64,000 bases of DNA from Actinotignum schaalii_C (GTDB taxonomy: Bacteria; Actinomycetota; Actinomycetes; Actinomycetales; Actinomycetaceae): positions 1 to 64,000 of the forward strand of contig NZ_JAWUEL010000009.1 in the NCBI RefSeq assembly GCF_034119425.1, in the 5' to 3' direction. Below are positions 25,309 to 41,434 of the stretch, piece after piece. The notes beneath the pieces are model-generated. The model was not told where the DNA came from. It ran no database searches and saw only the letters and a list, made by a program, of their open reading frames with translations. How positions within the stretch are numbered: position 1 is the stretch's first letter; every line of letters starts with the position of its first letter. The translations under genes and the position numbers were made by a program.

Positions 25309-25337
25309 TTGGCGTAGTCGCGTGAAAACGATAGACT
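25309..25337 (+). promoter_or_regulatory. Promoter of rplJ-rplL
   Basis: -35 TTGGCG (25309-25314), a 17-bp spacer and -10 TAGACT (25332-25337). The start is predicted near 25344, directly before the L10 leader. Confidence 0.7.
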
Positions 25338-25343
25338 AGCCGA

Positions 25344-25475
25344 TGCCAAAGACCGCAGGTTCCAACGGGATCAAACTCGCACCGCGAGGCCAGCGCAGGT
25401 AAGAACAGAGCTGAATGTCGCCGTGCTCACGGCAGGTCATCCAAGCCCCGTGCCTTACCGCGCGGGGCTTTTTCG
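25344..25475 (+). ncRNA. L10 leader RNA with terminator-like hairpin
   Basis: The text TGCCAAAGACCGCAGGTTCC and later GCCAGCGCAGGT is typical of the actinobacterial L10 leader, which binds the L10-L7/L12 complex for autoregulation. It ends in AGCCCCGTG/CGCGGGGCT (25444-25470) and TTTTT, which looks like an attenuator. Confidence 0.75.
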
Positions 25476-25511
25476 TTGCCGAGCCTGCGGGTAAGACCGG
25501 AAGGAGGCCCC

Positions 25512-26033
25512 ATGGCACGGACCGATAAGTCTGCAGCGATTGCGGAACTCAAGGAGCTCTTCGAGAACTCCACCGCTGTGCTGTTTACTGAGTACCGTGG
25601 CCTGACGGTCGGCCAGATGAAAGATCTGCGCCGGTCGTTCCAGGGTGGAGCTGTCTACAAGGTCGCCAAGAACACTCTTCTTGATATCGCCGCGAAGCAG
25701 GCCGGAATCGAGGTAGCGGAGGGGACCTTCCAGGGTCCGACCGCCGTTGCTTTCGTCACCGGTGAAGCTCCGGAAGCCGCGAAGGCTCTCAAGACCTTCG
25801 CCAAGGAGAACGAAGCCCTGATTCTCAAGGGCGGCGTGATGGACGGCGCTCAGCTGTCCGCAGATGACGTCAAGCAGCTCGCGGAACTCGAATCCCGCGA
25901 AGTCCTGCTGGCCAAGTCCGCCGGTGTTCTCAAGGCGCTCATGTACCAGGCAGCGTACGTACTCAACGCGCCGGCCACCAAGGCCGTTCGCACCATCGAC
26001 GCCTTGCGCGCCAAGCAGGAAGCGGCTGCGTAG
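25512..26033 (+). CDS. rplJ: Ribosomal protein uL10
   Basis: 173 residues. It anchors L7/L12 dimers on the ribosomal stalk and represses its own operon. ATG 25512 follows GGAAGGAGG. The N-terminal RNA-binding domain (STAVLFTEYRGLTVGQMKDLR) is conserved. The C-terminal helix that carries L7/L12 is also present. The leader upstream makes feedback control likely. Confidence 0.97.
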   Translation: MARTDKSAAIAELKELFENSTAVLFTEYRGLTVGQMKDLRRSFQGGAVYKVAKNTLLDIAAKQAGIEVAEGTFQGPTAVAFVTGEAPEAAKALKTFAKENEALILKGGVMDGAQLSADDVKQLAELESREVLLAKSAGVLKALMYQAAYVLNAPATKAVRTIDALRAKQEAAA

Positions 26034-26209
26034 CCACTTCCGCCTCGGGATATTACGGATATCAGATATCACGGATATTTCGGAGTTTTCGCGGCTCGGC
26101 ATACGCGTCGCGGAGCGGCCCTCAGCCGCGTACCCAGTTAGATCTGCCAGGCAGGTAAATCTGCCGGCCAGATAGAGATCTGCTCGCTAGAGCGGAAAGG
26201 AAGGCCATC

Positions 26210-26599
26210 ATGGCTAAGCTCTCGACCGAAGAGCTCATTGCAGCTTTCAAGGAGCTCACCCTCGTTGAGCTCAACGATTTCGTCAAGGCGTTCGAAGAGG
26301 AATTCGACGTTGAAGCCGCGGCTCCCGTCGCCGCCGTTGCCGCTCCGGCCGCTGCCGGTGGCGACGCCGGTGCTGCCGCCGAAGAGAAGTCCGACTTCGA
26401 CGTTGTCCTCGAAGCCGCTGGCGACAAGAAGGTTGCGGTCATTAAGGAAGTCCGCGCCCTCACCTCCCTCGGCCTCAAGGAAGCCAAGGACCTCGTGGAC
26501 TCGGCCCCCAAGGCTGTCCTCGAAGGCGTGGACAAGGACACCGCCGACAAGGCCAAGGAAGCCCTCGAGGGCGCCGGCGCCACCGTTACCCTCAAGTAA
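26210..26599 (+). CDS. rplL: Ribosomal protein bL12 (L7/L12)
   Basis: 129 residues, the multi-copy stalk protein that recruits elongation factors. N-terminal dimer helix (LSTEELIAAFKELTLVELND), an Ala/Gly hinge (about 40-60) and the globular domain (KVAVIKEVRALTSLGLKEAK) are all present. ATG 26210 follows GGAAAGGAAGG. The 176-bp gap from rplJ contains repeated GATAT and ATCTGCC words but no gene. Confidence 0.97.
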   Translation: MAKLSTEELIAAFKELTLVELNDFVKAFEEEFDVEAAAPVAAVAAPAAAGGDAGAAAEEKSDFDVVLEAAGDKKVAVIKEVRALTSLGLKEAKDLVDSAPKAVLEGVDKDTADKAKEALEGAGATVTLK

Positions 26600-26647
26600 C
26601 ACGGCACGCCGAAAACTCGGCTAGTCGGCTGAACAATCAGCCATCGG

Positions 26648-26712
26648 CGCGCGGGCATTAGGCCCGCGCTCCACTCCACAAGCGGATACGCCCCGGCGTA
26701 TCCGCTTGTTTG
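26648..26712 (+). terminator. Two tandem hairpins after rplL
   Basis: GCGCGGGC/GCCCGCGC (26649-26669) is followed by a 15-bp perfect stem ACAAGCGGATACGCC/GGCGTATCCGCTTGT (26678-26709) and a T-rich tail. Confidence 0.85.
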
Positions 26713-26768
26713 GTTTCCAGGCTGTGAGGCTCAGCGATGCTGGCCGTCCATCGCCGTGCTGGATTGCA

Positions 26769-26854
26769 TAGTGGTACTGGAGCTACAGCCAAACCACGAT
26801 TTTCTGTCGTGGAGTACCACTTTGCAAAGCCCGATGTTCTCCAGTACCACTTTG
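26769..26854 (+). repeat. Structured repeat element, copy 3
   Basis: Left arm AGTGGTACTGGAG (26770-26782) pairs perfectly over 13 bp with CTCCAGTACCACT (26839-26851), or over 9 bp with AGTACCACT (26813-26821). The two pairings exclude each other. The copy differs from copy 4 at the stem but shares the inner CGATTTT and TGTC blocks. Confidence 0.75.
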
Positions 26855-26901
26855 CTGGACGGCAATAGGTGGCAACGGGTTGGTCCCGATGATGGCCGAA
26901 A

Positions 26902-26989
26902 CGAAGTGCGCGTAAGAGCACCGTTTGCGCCCGATTTTGTGTCTCTACGCGCACTTGACGGGGGCGATGGTTCGAAATGCGCACTTTGA
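26902..26989 (+). repeat. Structured repeat element, copy 4
   Basis: Left arm AAGTGCGCGTA (26904-26914) pairs perfectly with TACGCGCACTT (26946-26956), and AAGTGCGC with GCGCACTT at 26979-26986. Spacing between arms matches copy 3 to within two bases, although the stem bases differ. Confidence 0.75.
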
Positions 26990-27070
26990 GAGTACGCAAG
27001 AAGGTTGTCGCCGGCTACACTGGCACGGGTGAGCATCGGTGCACAAGCGGATGCGAAGCCCGAGACAGGG

Positions 27071-27135
27071 CCGGAAACGGATACCAGCTCGCCCCGGAAA
27101 CGAGCCGGAAACGCCTCGGAGACGGGCCGGAAACG
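27071..27135 (+). repeat. Four CCGGAAACG units upstream of the GNAT gene
   Basis: CCGGAAACG occurs at 27071, 27094, 27105 and 27127. Spacing is irregular (23, 11, 22). Function unknown. Confidence 0.6.
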
Positions 27136-27156
27136 AGCCCTCATACAAACTCAACG

Positions 27157-28197
27157 ATGATAACGAAAACGAACGTGAAGATGACGCAGGAAACGACGAC
27201 GAATCACAGCCCCGAATCGTGCTTAAACCAGAGCCCTGAATCGCCTCAGGAGCAAAGCCCGAACCCGGGCTCAAGTGAAACCCTCAGCTGGCGCCCCCTC
27301 ACCCCGAGCGACATCCCGGCCTGGGCCGCGCTGGGAGCCGCGGATCCCTCCCTGCTCCACTCCGCCACCGAGCGTGATCTACGCGATTTCCTTGCCAATC
27401 CTGAGGTCGATCCGGCCACCGAAACCCTCGCGCTGTACCGTGGGGAGCACCTCCTTGCCGGAGCCACGGTGTCCATCATGGGCGACGTCGACCAAGATGA
27501 TGACCTCGATATTTATATCGGCTATGCCTGCCCGGACCTCACGTACCTCCCCGAACTCCTCAGCCGGTGCGAGCAGCTCGCCATCGGGCTCGCCGAACGT
27601 TCCGAGACTCGCTACTCCGGGCTGTCGGTGCAGGTCGCCCGCGATGATGATGCAGAAGAAACCAACGCGGCCCTGGGGGAGCTCGGCTACCGCCTCACCC
27701 GAAAATACGAAGTCATGCGCCGGGAGGCCGCGCAGCTCCCCGCCGTCCACATTGACGGCGTGACTTTCCGCGCCCCCACCCTCGCCGACGAAGAACCGCT
27801 CCGCCTCGCGCATGCCGAAGCGTTCCGTGATCACTACGGGCGTTATGATTACGACGCCGCGTCCTGGCACTCCTTCCTCACCGGGTGGCGCATGCGCCTG
27901 GACTGCTCGGTCGTAGCGCACAGCGAGGAAACCGGCGCTGTGGTGGGCTACGCCCTCGCGAATGACTATGGCAGGGAGCTTTATATCGAATATCTCGGCT
28001 CCTTGCGGGCGGTGCGCGGGCGCGGCGTGGGCGGACAGCTCGTGGATCGCGTTATTACGAACGCGGCACGGGCCGGGTATGCCACGGTTGGATTAGACGT
28101 GGATACCCATAGTTCCACCGGGGCCGGTCGGCTCTACGCCGCCCATGGTTTCGAAGGGTACTGCGCTGAGGTGACTCTTGAAAAACGCCTGCGCTAG
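27157..28197 (+). CDS. Tandem GNAT-family N-acetyltransferase
   Basis: About 346 residues with two GNAT folds in tandem. The C-terminal one has the acetyl-CoA loop RAVRGRGVGGQLVDRV and the following GLDVDTHSSTGAGRLYAAHGF. The N-terminal half lacks the loop and is probably structural, as in mycothiol-synthase-like proteins. Substrate is unknown. The start is uncertain: ATG 27157 or 27181 both lack a clear Shine-Dalgarno. The first 40 codons are Thr/Ser/Glu/Pro-rich and not conserved-looking. It stands alone between the rplL terminator and the rpoB promoter region. Confidence 0.75.
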   Translation: MITKTNVKMTQETTTNHSPESCLNQSPESPQEQSPNPGSSETLSWRPLTPSDIPAWAALGAADPSLLHSATERDLRDFLANPEVDPATETLALYRGEHLLAGATVSIMGDVDQDDDLDIYIGYACPDLTYLPELLSRCEQLAIGLAERSETRYSGLSVQVARDDDAEETNAALGELGYRLTRKYEVMRREAAQLPAVHIDGVTFRAPTLADEEPLRLAHAEAFRDHYGRYDYDAASWHSFLTGWRMRLDCSVVAHSEETGAVVGYALANDYGRELYIEYLGSLRAVRGRGVGGQLVDRVITNAARAGYATVGLDVDTHSSTGAGRLYAAHGFEGYCAEVTLEKRLR

Positions 28198-28217
28198 GGG
28201 AGGTGACCACGCGGGAC

Positions 28218-28237
28218 GGCGGCGTCGTCGTGCTACC
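28218..28237 (-). repeat. Dispersed intergenic motif, diverged copy
   Basis: The plus strand reads GGCGGCGTCGTCGTGCTACC, 20 nt after the GNAT stop. The rest of the gap to rpoB (28198-28543) holds the rpoB promoter and leader. Confidence 0.5.
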
Positions 28238-28389
28238 AGAGAGGCGCGTTGAGCTGCCTCGACGCGCCCGCACTTGCATGTACGCCGTTCTTGTGCGAAA
28301 GTACTTTCGGACGATGAAGTTCGGACGAGATACCGGCACCGCCTAGCGCTGGTATCCCTGTGTGTGACCCCTCGCATAGGCCGGGGGTC

Positions 28390-28418
28390 TTGGTTCTTGC
28401 CGTTAAAACGTGTAGTGT
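28390..28418 (+). promoter_or_regulatory. Promoter of rpoB-rpoC
   Basis: -35 TTGGTT (28390-28395), a 17-bp spacer and -10 TAGTGT (28413-28418). The 5' leader would be about 120 nt. Confidence 0.55.
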
Positions 28419-28543
28419 AGAAACTTGCGTTGACACTCCTATGCCCTTGATCACCTCCGCAGCGCTTTTTGGCGTGATATCGCGGTTTTCGGTGAGGGTG
28501 ACTGGATTGTCCTTCTGCCAGATTCGTCAGGGAAGGATCCACT

Positions 28544-32041
<3,498 letters not shown>

Positions 32042-32086
32042 ACTCTCAAATCTTCTTAGTGGCGCACAACATCGGAAGTAGGAATC

Positions 32087-35974
<3,888 letters not shown>

Positions 35975-36003
35975 ACAAGTTCCCCGGTAGCGGGGGAGTT
36001 CCC

Positions 36004-36034
36004 AGCGGGGCGGCCACGGTGTGGCCGCCCCGCT
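36004..36034 (+). terminator. Perfect 14-bp hairpin after rpoC
   Basis: AGCGGGGCGGCCAC (36004-36017), a 3-nt loop, GTGGCCGCCCCGCT (36021-36034). There is no T-run. The dispersed motif begins inside its right arm. Confidence 0.65.
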
Positions 36035-36049
36035 GCGGCGTCGTCGTAA
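36032..36049 (-). repeat. Dispersed intergenic motif fused to the rpoC hairpin
   Basis: The plus strand reads GCTGCGGCGTCGTCGTAA and shares GCT with the hairpin's last three bases. Confidence 0.65.
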
Positions 36050-36244
36050 AAAGAAGTGCGCGTTAAAAGAAGCGCCGGGCGGGCGCGCAACCCGTGTGTT
36101 TCCTAACACCTCAGCCCGCGAAGCTTTGACGGCTCCTCGTGTTAACCGCTATTCTTGTTTAGGTTGCCTGTTTGCGGGTCTGTTGTGGCGGCCTCCGGCC
36201 GTCCCGTAATGAGCGGTGTGCGTTCGGGCAGATTTGGCAAACGT

Positions 36245-36250
36245 TATAAT
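36245..36250 (+). promoter_or_regulatory. -10 box of the str operon
   Basis: A consensus TATAAT 26 nt before rpsL. A convincing -35 is not seen (TTCGGG at 36223 is weak). The rest of the 301-bp rpoC-rpsL gap shows nothing else. Confidence 0.5.
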
Positions 36251-36275
36251 ATTCATCTGTCTATCAGGAGAAGTA

Positions 36276-36650
36276 GTGCCTACAATTCAGCAGCTGGTCC
36301 GCGAGGGCCGCGCGAAGAAGAAGCGCGCTCCTAAGCGCCCGGCGCTTAAGGGGAGCCCCCAGCGTCGTGGGGTGTGCACCCGCGTGTTCACCACCACCCC
36401 CAAGAAACCGAACTCTGCGCTCCGTAAGGTTGCCCGTGTTCGCCTGTCCTCCGGCATCGAAGTGACGGCGTACATCCCCGGTGAAGGTCACAACCTGCAG
36501 GAACACTCCATCGTCCTCGTTCGCGGCGGTGGCGTGAAGGACCTCCCCGGTGTGCGGTACAAGATCGTCCGCGGCGCCCTTGACACCCAGGGCGTGAAGA
36601 GCCGCAACCAGGCTCGTTCCCGTTACGGCGCCAAGAAGGAGAAGAAGTAA
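36276..36650 (+). CDS. rpsL: Ribosomal protein uS12
   Basis: 124 residues near the decoding centre, needed for accuracy. GTG 36276 follows AGGAG. TTPKKPNSALRKVARVRL and VRGGGVKDLPGVRYK carry the two lysines whose changes cause streptomycin resistance, both wild type. Its stop overlaps the rpsG start (TAATG). Confidence 0.97.
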   Translation: MPTIQQLVREGRAKKKRAPKRPALKGSPQRRGVCTRVFTTTPKKPNSALRKVARVRLSSGIEVTAYIPGEGHNLQEHSIVLVRGGGVKDLPGVRYKIVRGALDTQGVKSRNQARSRYGAKKEKK

Positions 36651-37120
36651 TGCCTCGTAAGGGTCCGGTTAAGAAGCGTCCGCTGGTCAGCGATCCGGTT
36701 TACAATTCCCAGCTGGTGACCCAGCTGGTCAACCGCGTCCTCGTGGATGGCAAGAAGTCCCTGGCGCAGTCCATCGTCTACGGTGCGATGGAAGGCGTGG
36801 CAGAAAAGTCCGGGCAGGACGCCCTGGCGGTTCTCAAGCGCGCTATGGATAACATTCGTCCGCAGCTGGAAGTGCGTTCCCGCCGTGTCGGTGGCGCCAC
36901 CTACCAGGTGCCGGTGGAAGTCAAGGCTGGCCGTTCCACGGCCCTTGGCCTGCGCTGGCTGGTGGAATTCGCGCGCCAGCGTCGCGAAAACACTATGACG
37001 GAACGTCTCCTCAACGAAATCCTCGATGCCTCCAACGGCCTTGGTGGTGCTGTCAAGCGCCGCGAGGATACCCACCGCATGGCGGAAGCCAATAAGGCCT
37101 TCGCCCACTACCGCTGGTAA
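36650..37120 (+). CDS. rpsG: Ribosomal protein uS7
   Basis: 156 residues, the primary assembly protein of the 30S head, near the E site. The N-terminus PRKGPVKKRPLVSDPVYNS is typical. ATG overlaps the rpsL stop, indicating coupled translation. S7 represses the str operon in E. coli; whether it does so here cannot be seen. Confidence 0.97.
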   Translation: MPRKGPVKKRPLVSDPVYNSQLVTQLVNRVLVDGKKSLAQSIVYGAMEGVAEKSGQDALAVLKRAMDNIRPQLEVRSRRVGGATYQVPVEVKAGRSTALGLRWLVEFARQRRENTMTERLLNEILDASNGLGGAVKRREDTHRMAEANKAFAHYRW

Positions 37121-37162
37121 TCACCAGGGTTATCTGACCCGCGAGATAGAAGAGAGCGAAAA

Positions 37163-39289
37163 GTGGCACAAGAAGTGCTTACGGACCTTTCCAAGGTTCG
37201 CAATATCGGCATCATGGCTCACATCGATGCCGGCAAGACAACGACCACCGAACGCATCCTGCTCTACACCGGCATTAACCACAAGCTGGGTGAAACCCAT
37301 GACGGCGCCTCGACGACCGACTGGATGGAACAGGAAAAGGAACGCGGCATTACGATTACGTCCGCCGCGGTCACCGCGTTCTGGAAGGGTACGCAGTTCA
37401 ATATCATCGACACCCCCGGCCACGTTGATTTTACCGTGGAAGTGGAGCGCTCCCTGCGCGTGCTGGACGGCGCCATCGCGGTGTTCGACGGTAAGGAAGG
37501 TGTGGAGCCGCAGTCGGAAACGGTGTGGCGCCAGGCTGATAAGTACCACGTGCCGCGTATTTGTCTCATCAATAAGATGGATAAGTTGGGGGCGAACTTC
37601 GACTTCTCCGTCCAGACCATTCGGGATCGCCTCAGCGCCCACCCGACGGTTATCACCTTCCCGATCGGCGCGGAGAATGACTTCTCTGGCGTGGTGGACG
37701 TGCTCAAGATGAAGGCGATCCGCTTCCCCGAAAAGGATGCCCAAGGCAATGACACCTGGGGCGCCGTTGTGGTGGAAGAAGATATCCCCGCCGAACTGCA
37801 GGCCAAGGCCGAAGAGCTGCGCATGGCCGCTATGGAAGATGCCGCCGAAGCCTCCGATGAACTCATGGAGAAGTACCTCGAGGATGGCGAGCTGAGCACC
37901 GAGGACATGATCAAGGGTCTGCGTATCCGTACGATCGCCTCGGAAATCTACCCCGTGTACGCCGGTTCGGCCTACAAGAACAAGGGTATTCAGCCTGCGC
38001 TGGACGGCGTGGTGCACTTCCTGCCCGCCCCGATTGACGTTCCGGCCATCAAGGGCTTCAAGCCGGGTCACGAAGAAGACGGTGAAACCGAAGAACGCCA
38101 CCCGAGCGAGAACGAGCCGTTCTCCGCGCTGGCCTTCAAGATTGCGGTGCACCCCTTCTACGGCAAGCTCACCTACATCCGCGTTTACTCCGGTAAGGTG
38201 GCGGCCGGCACCCAGGTGCTCAACTCGGTCAAGGGCCGCAAGGAGCGCGTGGGCAAGATGTTCCAGATGCACTCCAACAAGGAAAATCCTGTTGAAGAAG
38301 CGCATGCGGGGCATATTTACGCGTTCATCGGGCTGAAGGACACCACCACCGGTGATACCCTCTGCGCCCAGGACGCCCCGATTATTCTTGAGTCCATGTC
38401 CTTCCCGGAGCCCGTGATTCACGTGGCGATTGAGCCGAAGTCGAAGGGTGACCAAGAAAAGCTTTCCGTGGCTATTCAGAAGCTCGCGGAAGAGGATCCG
38501 ACCTTCACGGTTCGTCAGGATGAGGAAACCGGCCAGACCGTCATTGGCGGTATGGGCGAACTCCACCTCGATATCCTCGTCGACCGTATGAAGCGTGAGT
38601 TCAAGGTTGATGCGAACGTCGGTGCTCCGATGGTTGCCTACCGCGAGACGATCCGCAAGAAGGTCGATAGCGTCGAATACACCCACAAGAAGCAGACGGG
38701 TGGATCGGGCCAGTTCGCGCGTGTCATCGTCACGTTTGAGCCTCTTGACTCCAACGAAGACGGCAACACCTACGAATTTGTCAATGCCGTGACAGGTGGT
38801 CGCGTTCCGCGTGAATACATCCCGTCTGTCGATCAGGGTATCCAGGAAGCCATGCAGAATGGTGTCCTCGCCGGGTTCCCGGTGGTGGGCGTCAAGGCCA
38901 CCCTGGAAGACGGCGCTTATCACGACGTCGACTCTTCGGAGCTGGCGTTCAAGATCGCGGGTAACCAGGTGTTCAAGGAAGGCGCACGGCGCGCCAATCC
39001 TGTGCTTCTGGAACCCATCATGGACGTGGAAGTCCGCACCCCGGAAGAGTACATGGGCGACGTTATCGGCGACCTGAACTCCCGGCGCGGTATGATCAAG
39101 TCCATGGAGGATGCGACGGGCGTCAAGATCGTGCGCGCCAATGTGCCGCTGAGCGAAATGTTCGGCTACGTTGGCGACCTGCGGTCGAAGACCCAGGGGC
39201 GCGCGGTGTATTCCATGCAGATGGATTCCTACGCCGAGGTCCCGAAGGCCGTTGCGGAACAGATCATCGCGGAATCTCGTGGTGAATAG
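37163..39289 (+). CDS. fusA: Elongation factor G
   Basis: 708 residues from GTG 37163. The GTPase drives translocation of tRNA and mRNA. G1 AHIDAGKTTTTERIL, G3 DTPGHVDF and G4 NKMDK are intact, followed by the beta-barrel, domain IV (tRNA-mimic) and domain V. It lies 42 nt after rpsG in the str operon. Confidence 0.98.
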   Translation: MAQEVLTDLSKVRNIGIMAHIDAGKTTTTERILLYTGINHKLGETHDGASTTDWMEQEKERGITITSAAVTAFWKGTQFNIIDTPGHVDFTVEVERSLRVLDGAIAVFDGKEGVEPQSETVWRQADKYHVPRICLINKMDKLGANFDFSVQTIRDRLSAHPTVITFPIGAENDFSGVVDVLKMKAIRFPEKDAQGNDTWGAVVVEEDIPAELQAKAEELRMAAMEDAAEASDELMEKYLEDGELSTEDMIKGLRIRTIASEIYPVYAGSAYKNKGIQPALDGVVHFLPAPIDVPAIKGFKPGHEEDGETEERHPSENEPFSALAFKIAVHPFYGKLTYIRVYSGKVAAGTQVLNSVKGRKERVGKMFQMHSNKENPVEEAHAGHIYAFIGLKDTTTGDTLCAQDAPIILESMSFPEPVIHVAIEPKSKGDQEKLSVAIQKLAEEDPTFTVRQDEETGQTVIGGMGELHLDILVDRMKREFKVDANVGAPMVAYRETIRKKVDSVEYTHKKQTGGSGQFARVIVTFEPLDSNEDGNTYEFVNAVTGGRVPREYIPSVDQGIQEAMQNGVLAGFPVVGVKATLEDGAYHDVDSSELAFKIAGNQVFKEGARRANPVLLEPIMDVEVRTPEEYMGDVIGDLNSRRGMIKSMEDATGVKIVRANVPLSEMFGYVGDLRSKTQGRAVYSMQMDSYAEVPKAVAEQIIAESRGE

Positions 39290-39303
39290 TCGCCGGTTTC
39301 GTT

Positions 39304-39309
39304 TACAAT
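39304..39309 (+). promoter_or_regulatory. Possible internal -10 box before tuf
   Basis: TACAAT in the 104-bp fusA-tuf gap. Extra transcription of tuf is common. No good -35 is visible. Confidence 0.35.
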
Positions 39310-39393
39310 AGGTAACTGTTCGGAACAGACCGGATTATGCGCGAGCATCATCCACATAGCTGTAAGTAATTTCTAGAGTCCCAGGAGGGCCCA

Positions 39394-40584
<1,191 letters not shown>

Positions 40585-40651
40585 CTTGATGCATCGGCGC
40601 GAAGCTACCCGGTTGCCGGGTAACTGAGCAAAACGTCCGCCGTGAGGCGGG

Positions 40652-40690
40652 AAGGGACCCTAGCATTGCGCTAGGGTCCCTTTGTATTTG
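40652..40690 (+). terminator. Rho-independent terminator of the str operon
   Basis: AAGGGACCCTAGC (40652-40664), loop ATTGC, GCTAGGGTCCCTT (40670-40682), then TTGTATTT. Confidence 0.9.
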
Positions 40691-40722
40691 CACGACGACG
40701 CAGAACTTGGCAGAGTGACGCT

Positions 40723-41373
40723 ATGGCTCTTGAGGATGTGTATAAGAAAATCGGGTTTCCCGGTGATGTGGCGGGCAGCGTTGCCCCGGCGGCGGTGCTC
40801 TGGGATATGGATGGCACCCTGGTGGATTCGGAAGAGGAATGGGCCCGGGTATCGGGGAATGTGGTGCGTTCCCACGGTGGAATCTGGACCGATGAGGATG
40901 TGCTGGCGATCCGCGGGGCGGATACCATCGCGCACGGGCGGCGCATGGTGGCCGCGGTGCGCCGTGGTGGAGGGGAAGTTGATCCCTGGAAAATGTTTGC
41001 GGAAGTGCTGCGCGCCATGGCCGTTCATATGGCCGATGCCCAGCTCATTGACGGCGCGGAGAAGCTTCTCGATGCGTTTTCCGCGGCCGGCATCCCACAA
41101 GCACTTGTGACGGCCACCCCGGGCCGCCCGGTGGAAATCTTCCTGGCCGGGCCGGGCAGCAGGCTGGAAGCGGCGGTTACCGGGGACGATAACGTCCCCG
41201 GTAAACCGAATCCCGCCCCCTACCTCCTGGGTGCGCAGCGCCTGGGCGTTGCGATCGAGAACTGCCTAGCCTTCGAGGATTCCGGGCCCGGGCTGGCCGC
41301 AGCCCGCAGCGCCGGCGCTTTCACCGTGGATGTGGGGGAGTTCCCCCTGGCCGAACTCGCGGCCTTACTCTAG
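40723..41373 (+). CDS. HAD-superfamily hydrolase, phosphatase type
   Basis: 216 residues. Motif I WDMDGTLVDSEEEW has the nucleophile Asp. VTATPGRP (motif II region), the lysine in PGKPNPAPYLLGAQR (motif III) and FEDSGPGLAAARSAG (motif IV) complete the site. It belongs to the beta-phosphoglucomutase/phosphoglycolate phosphatase group. Exact substrate is unknown. It lies alone between the tuf terminator and a convergent dehydrogenase pair. Confidence 0.85.
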   Translation: MALEDVYKKIGFPGDVAGSVAPAAVLWDMDGTLVDSEEEWARVSGNVVRSHGGIWTDEDVLAIRGADTIAHGRRMVAAVRRGGGEVDPWKMFAEVLRAMAVHMADAQLIDGAEKLLDAFSAAGIPQALVTATPGRPVEIFLAGPGSRLEAAVTGDDNVPGKPNPAPYLLGAQRLGVAIENCLAFEDSGPGLAAARSAGAFTVDVGEFPLAELAALL

Positions 41374-41434
41374 CCAGTGCACTGGTTCGTTCGCCGCGGC
41401 CGCAGGGACGCGCTTGAACTTGCGAACGCCGCGG

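Noticed and set aside
27039..27239. Small acidic open frame upstream of the GNAT gene
   Set aside because: Composition comes from the CCGGAAACG repeats and Asn/Asp-rich text; no start signal or homology to support it.
41374..41434. Possible terminator between the HAD gene and the dehydrogenase operon
   Set aside because: CTAGCC/GGCTAG and GTTCGC/GCGAAC arms exist but the stem is broken and has no T-run.
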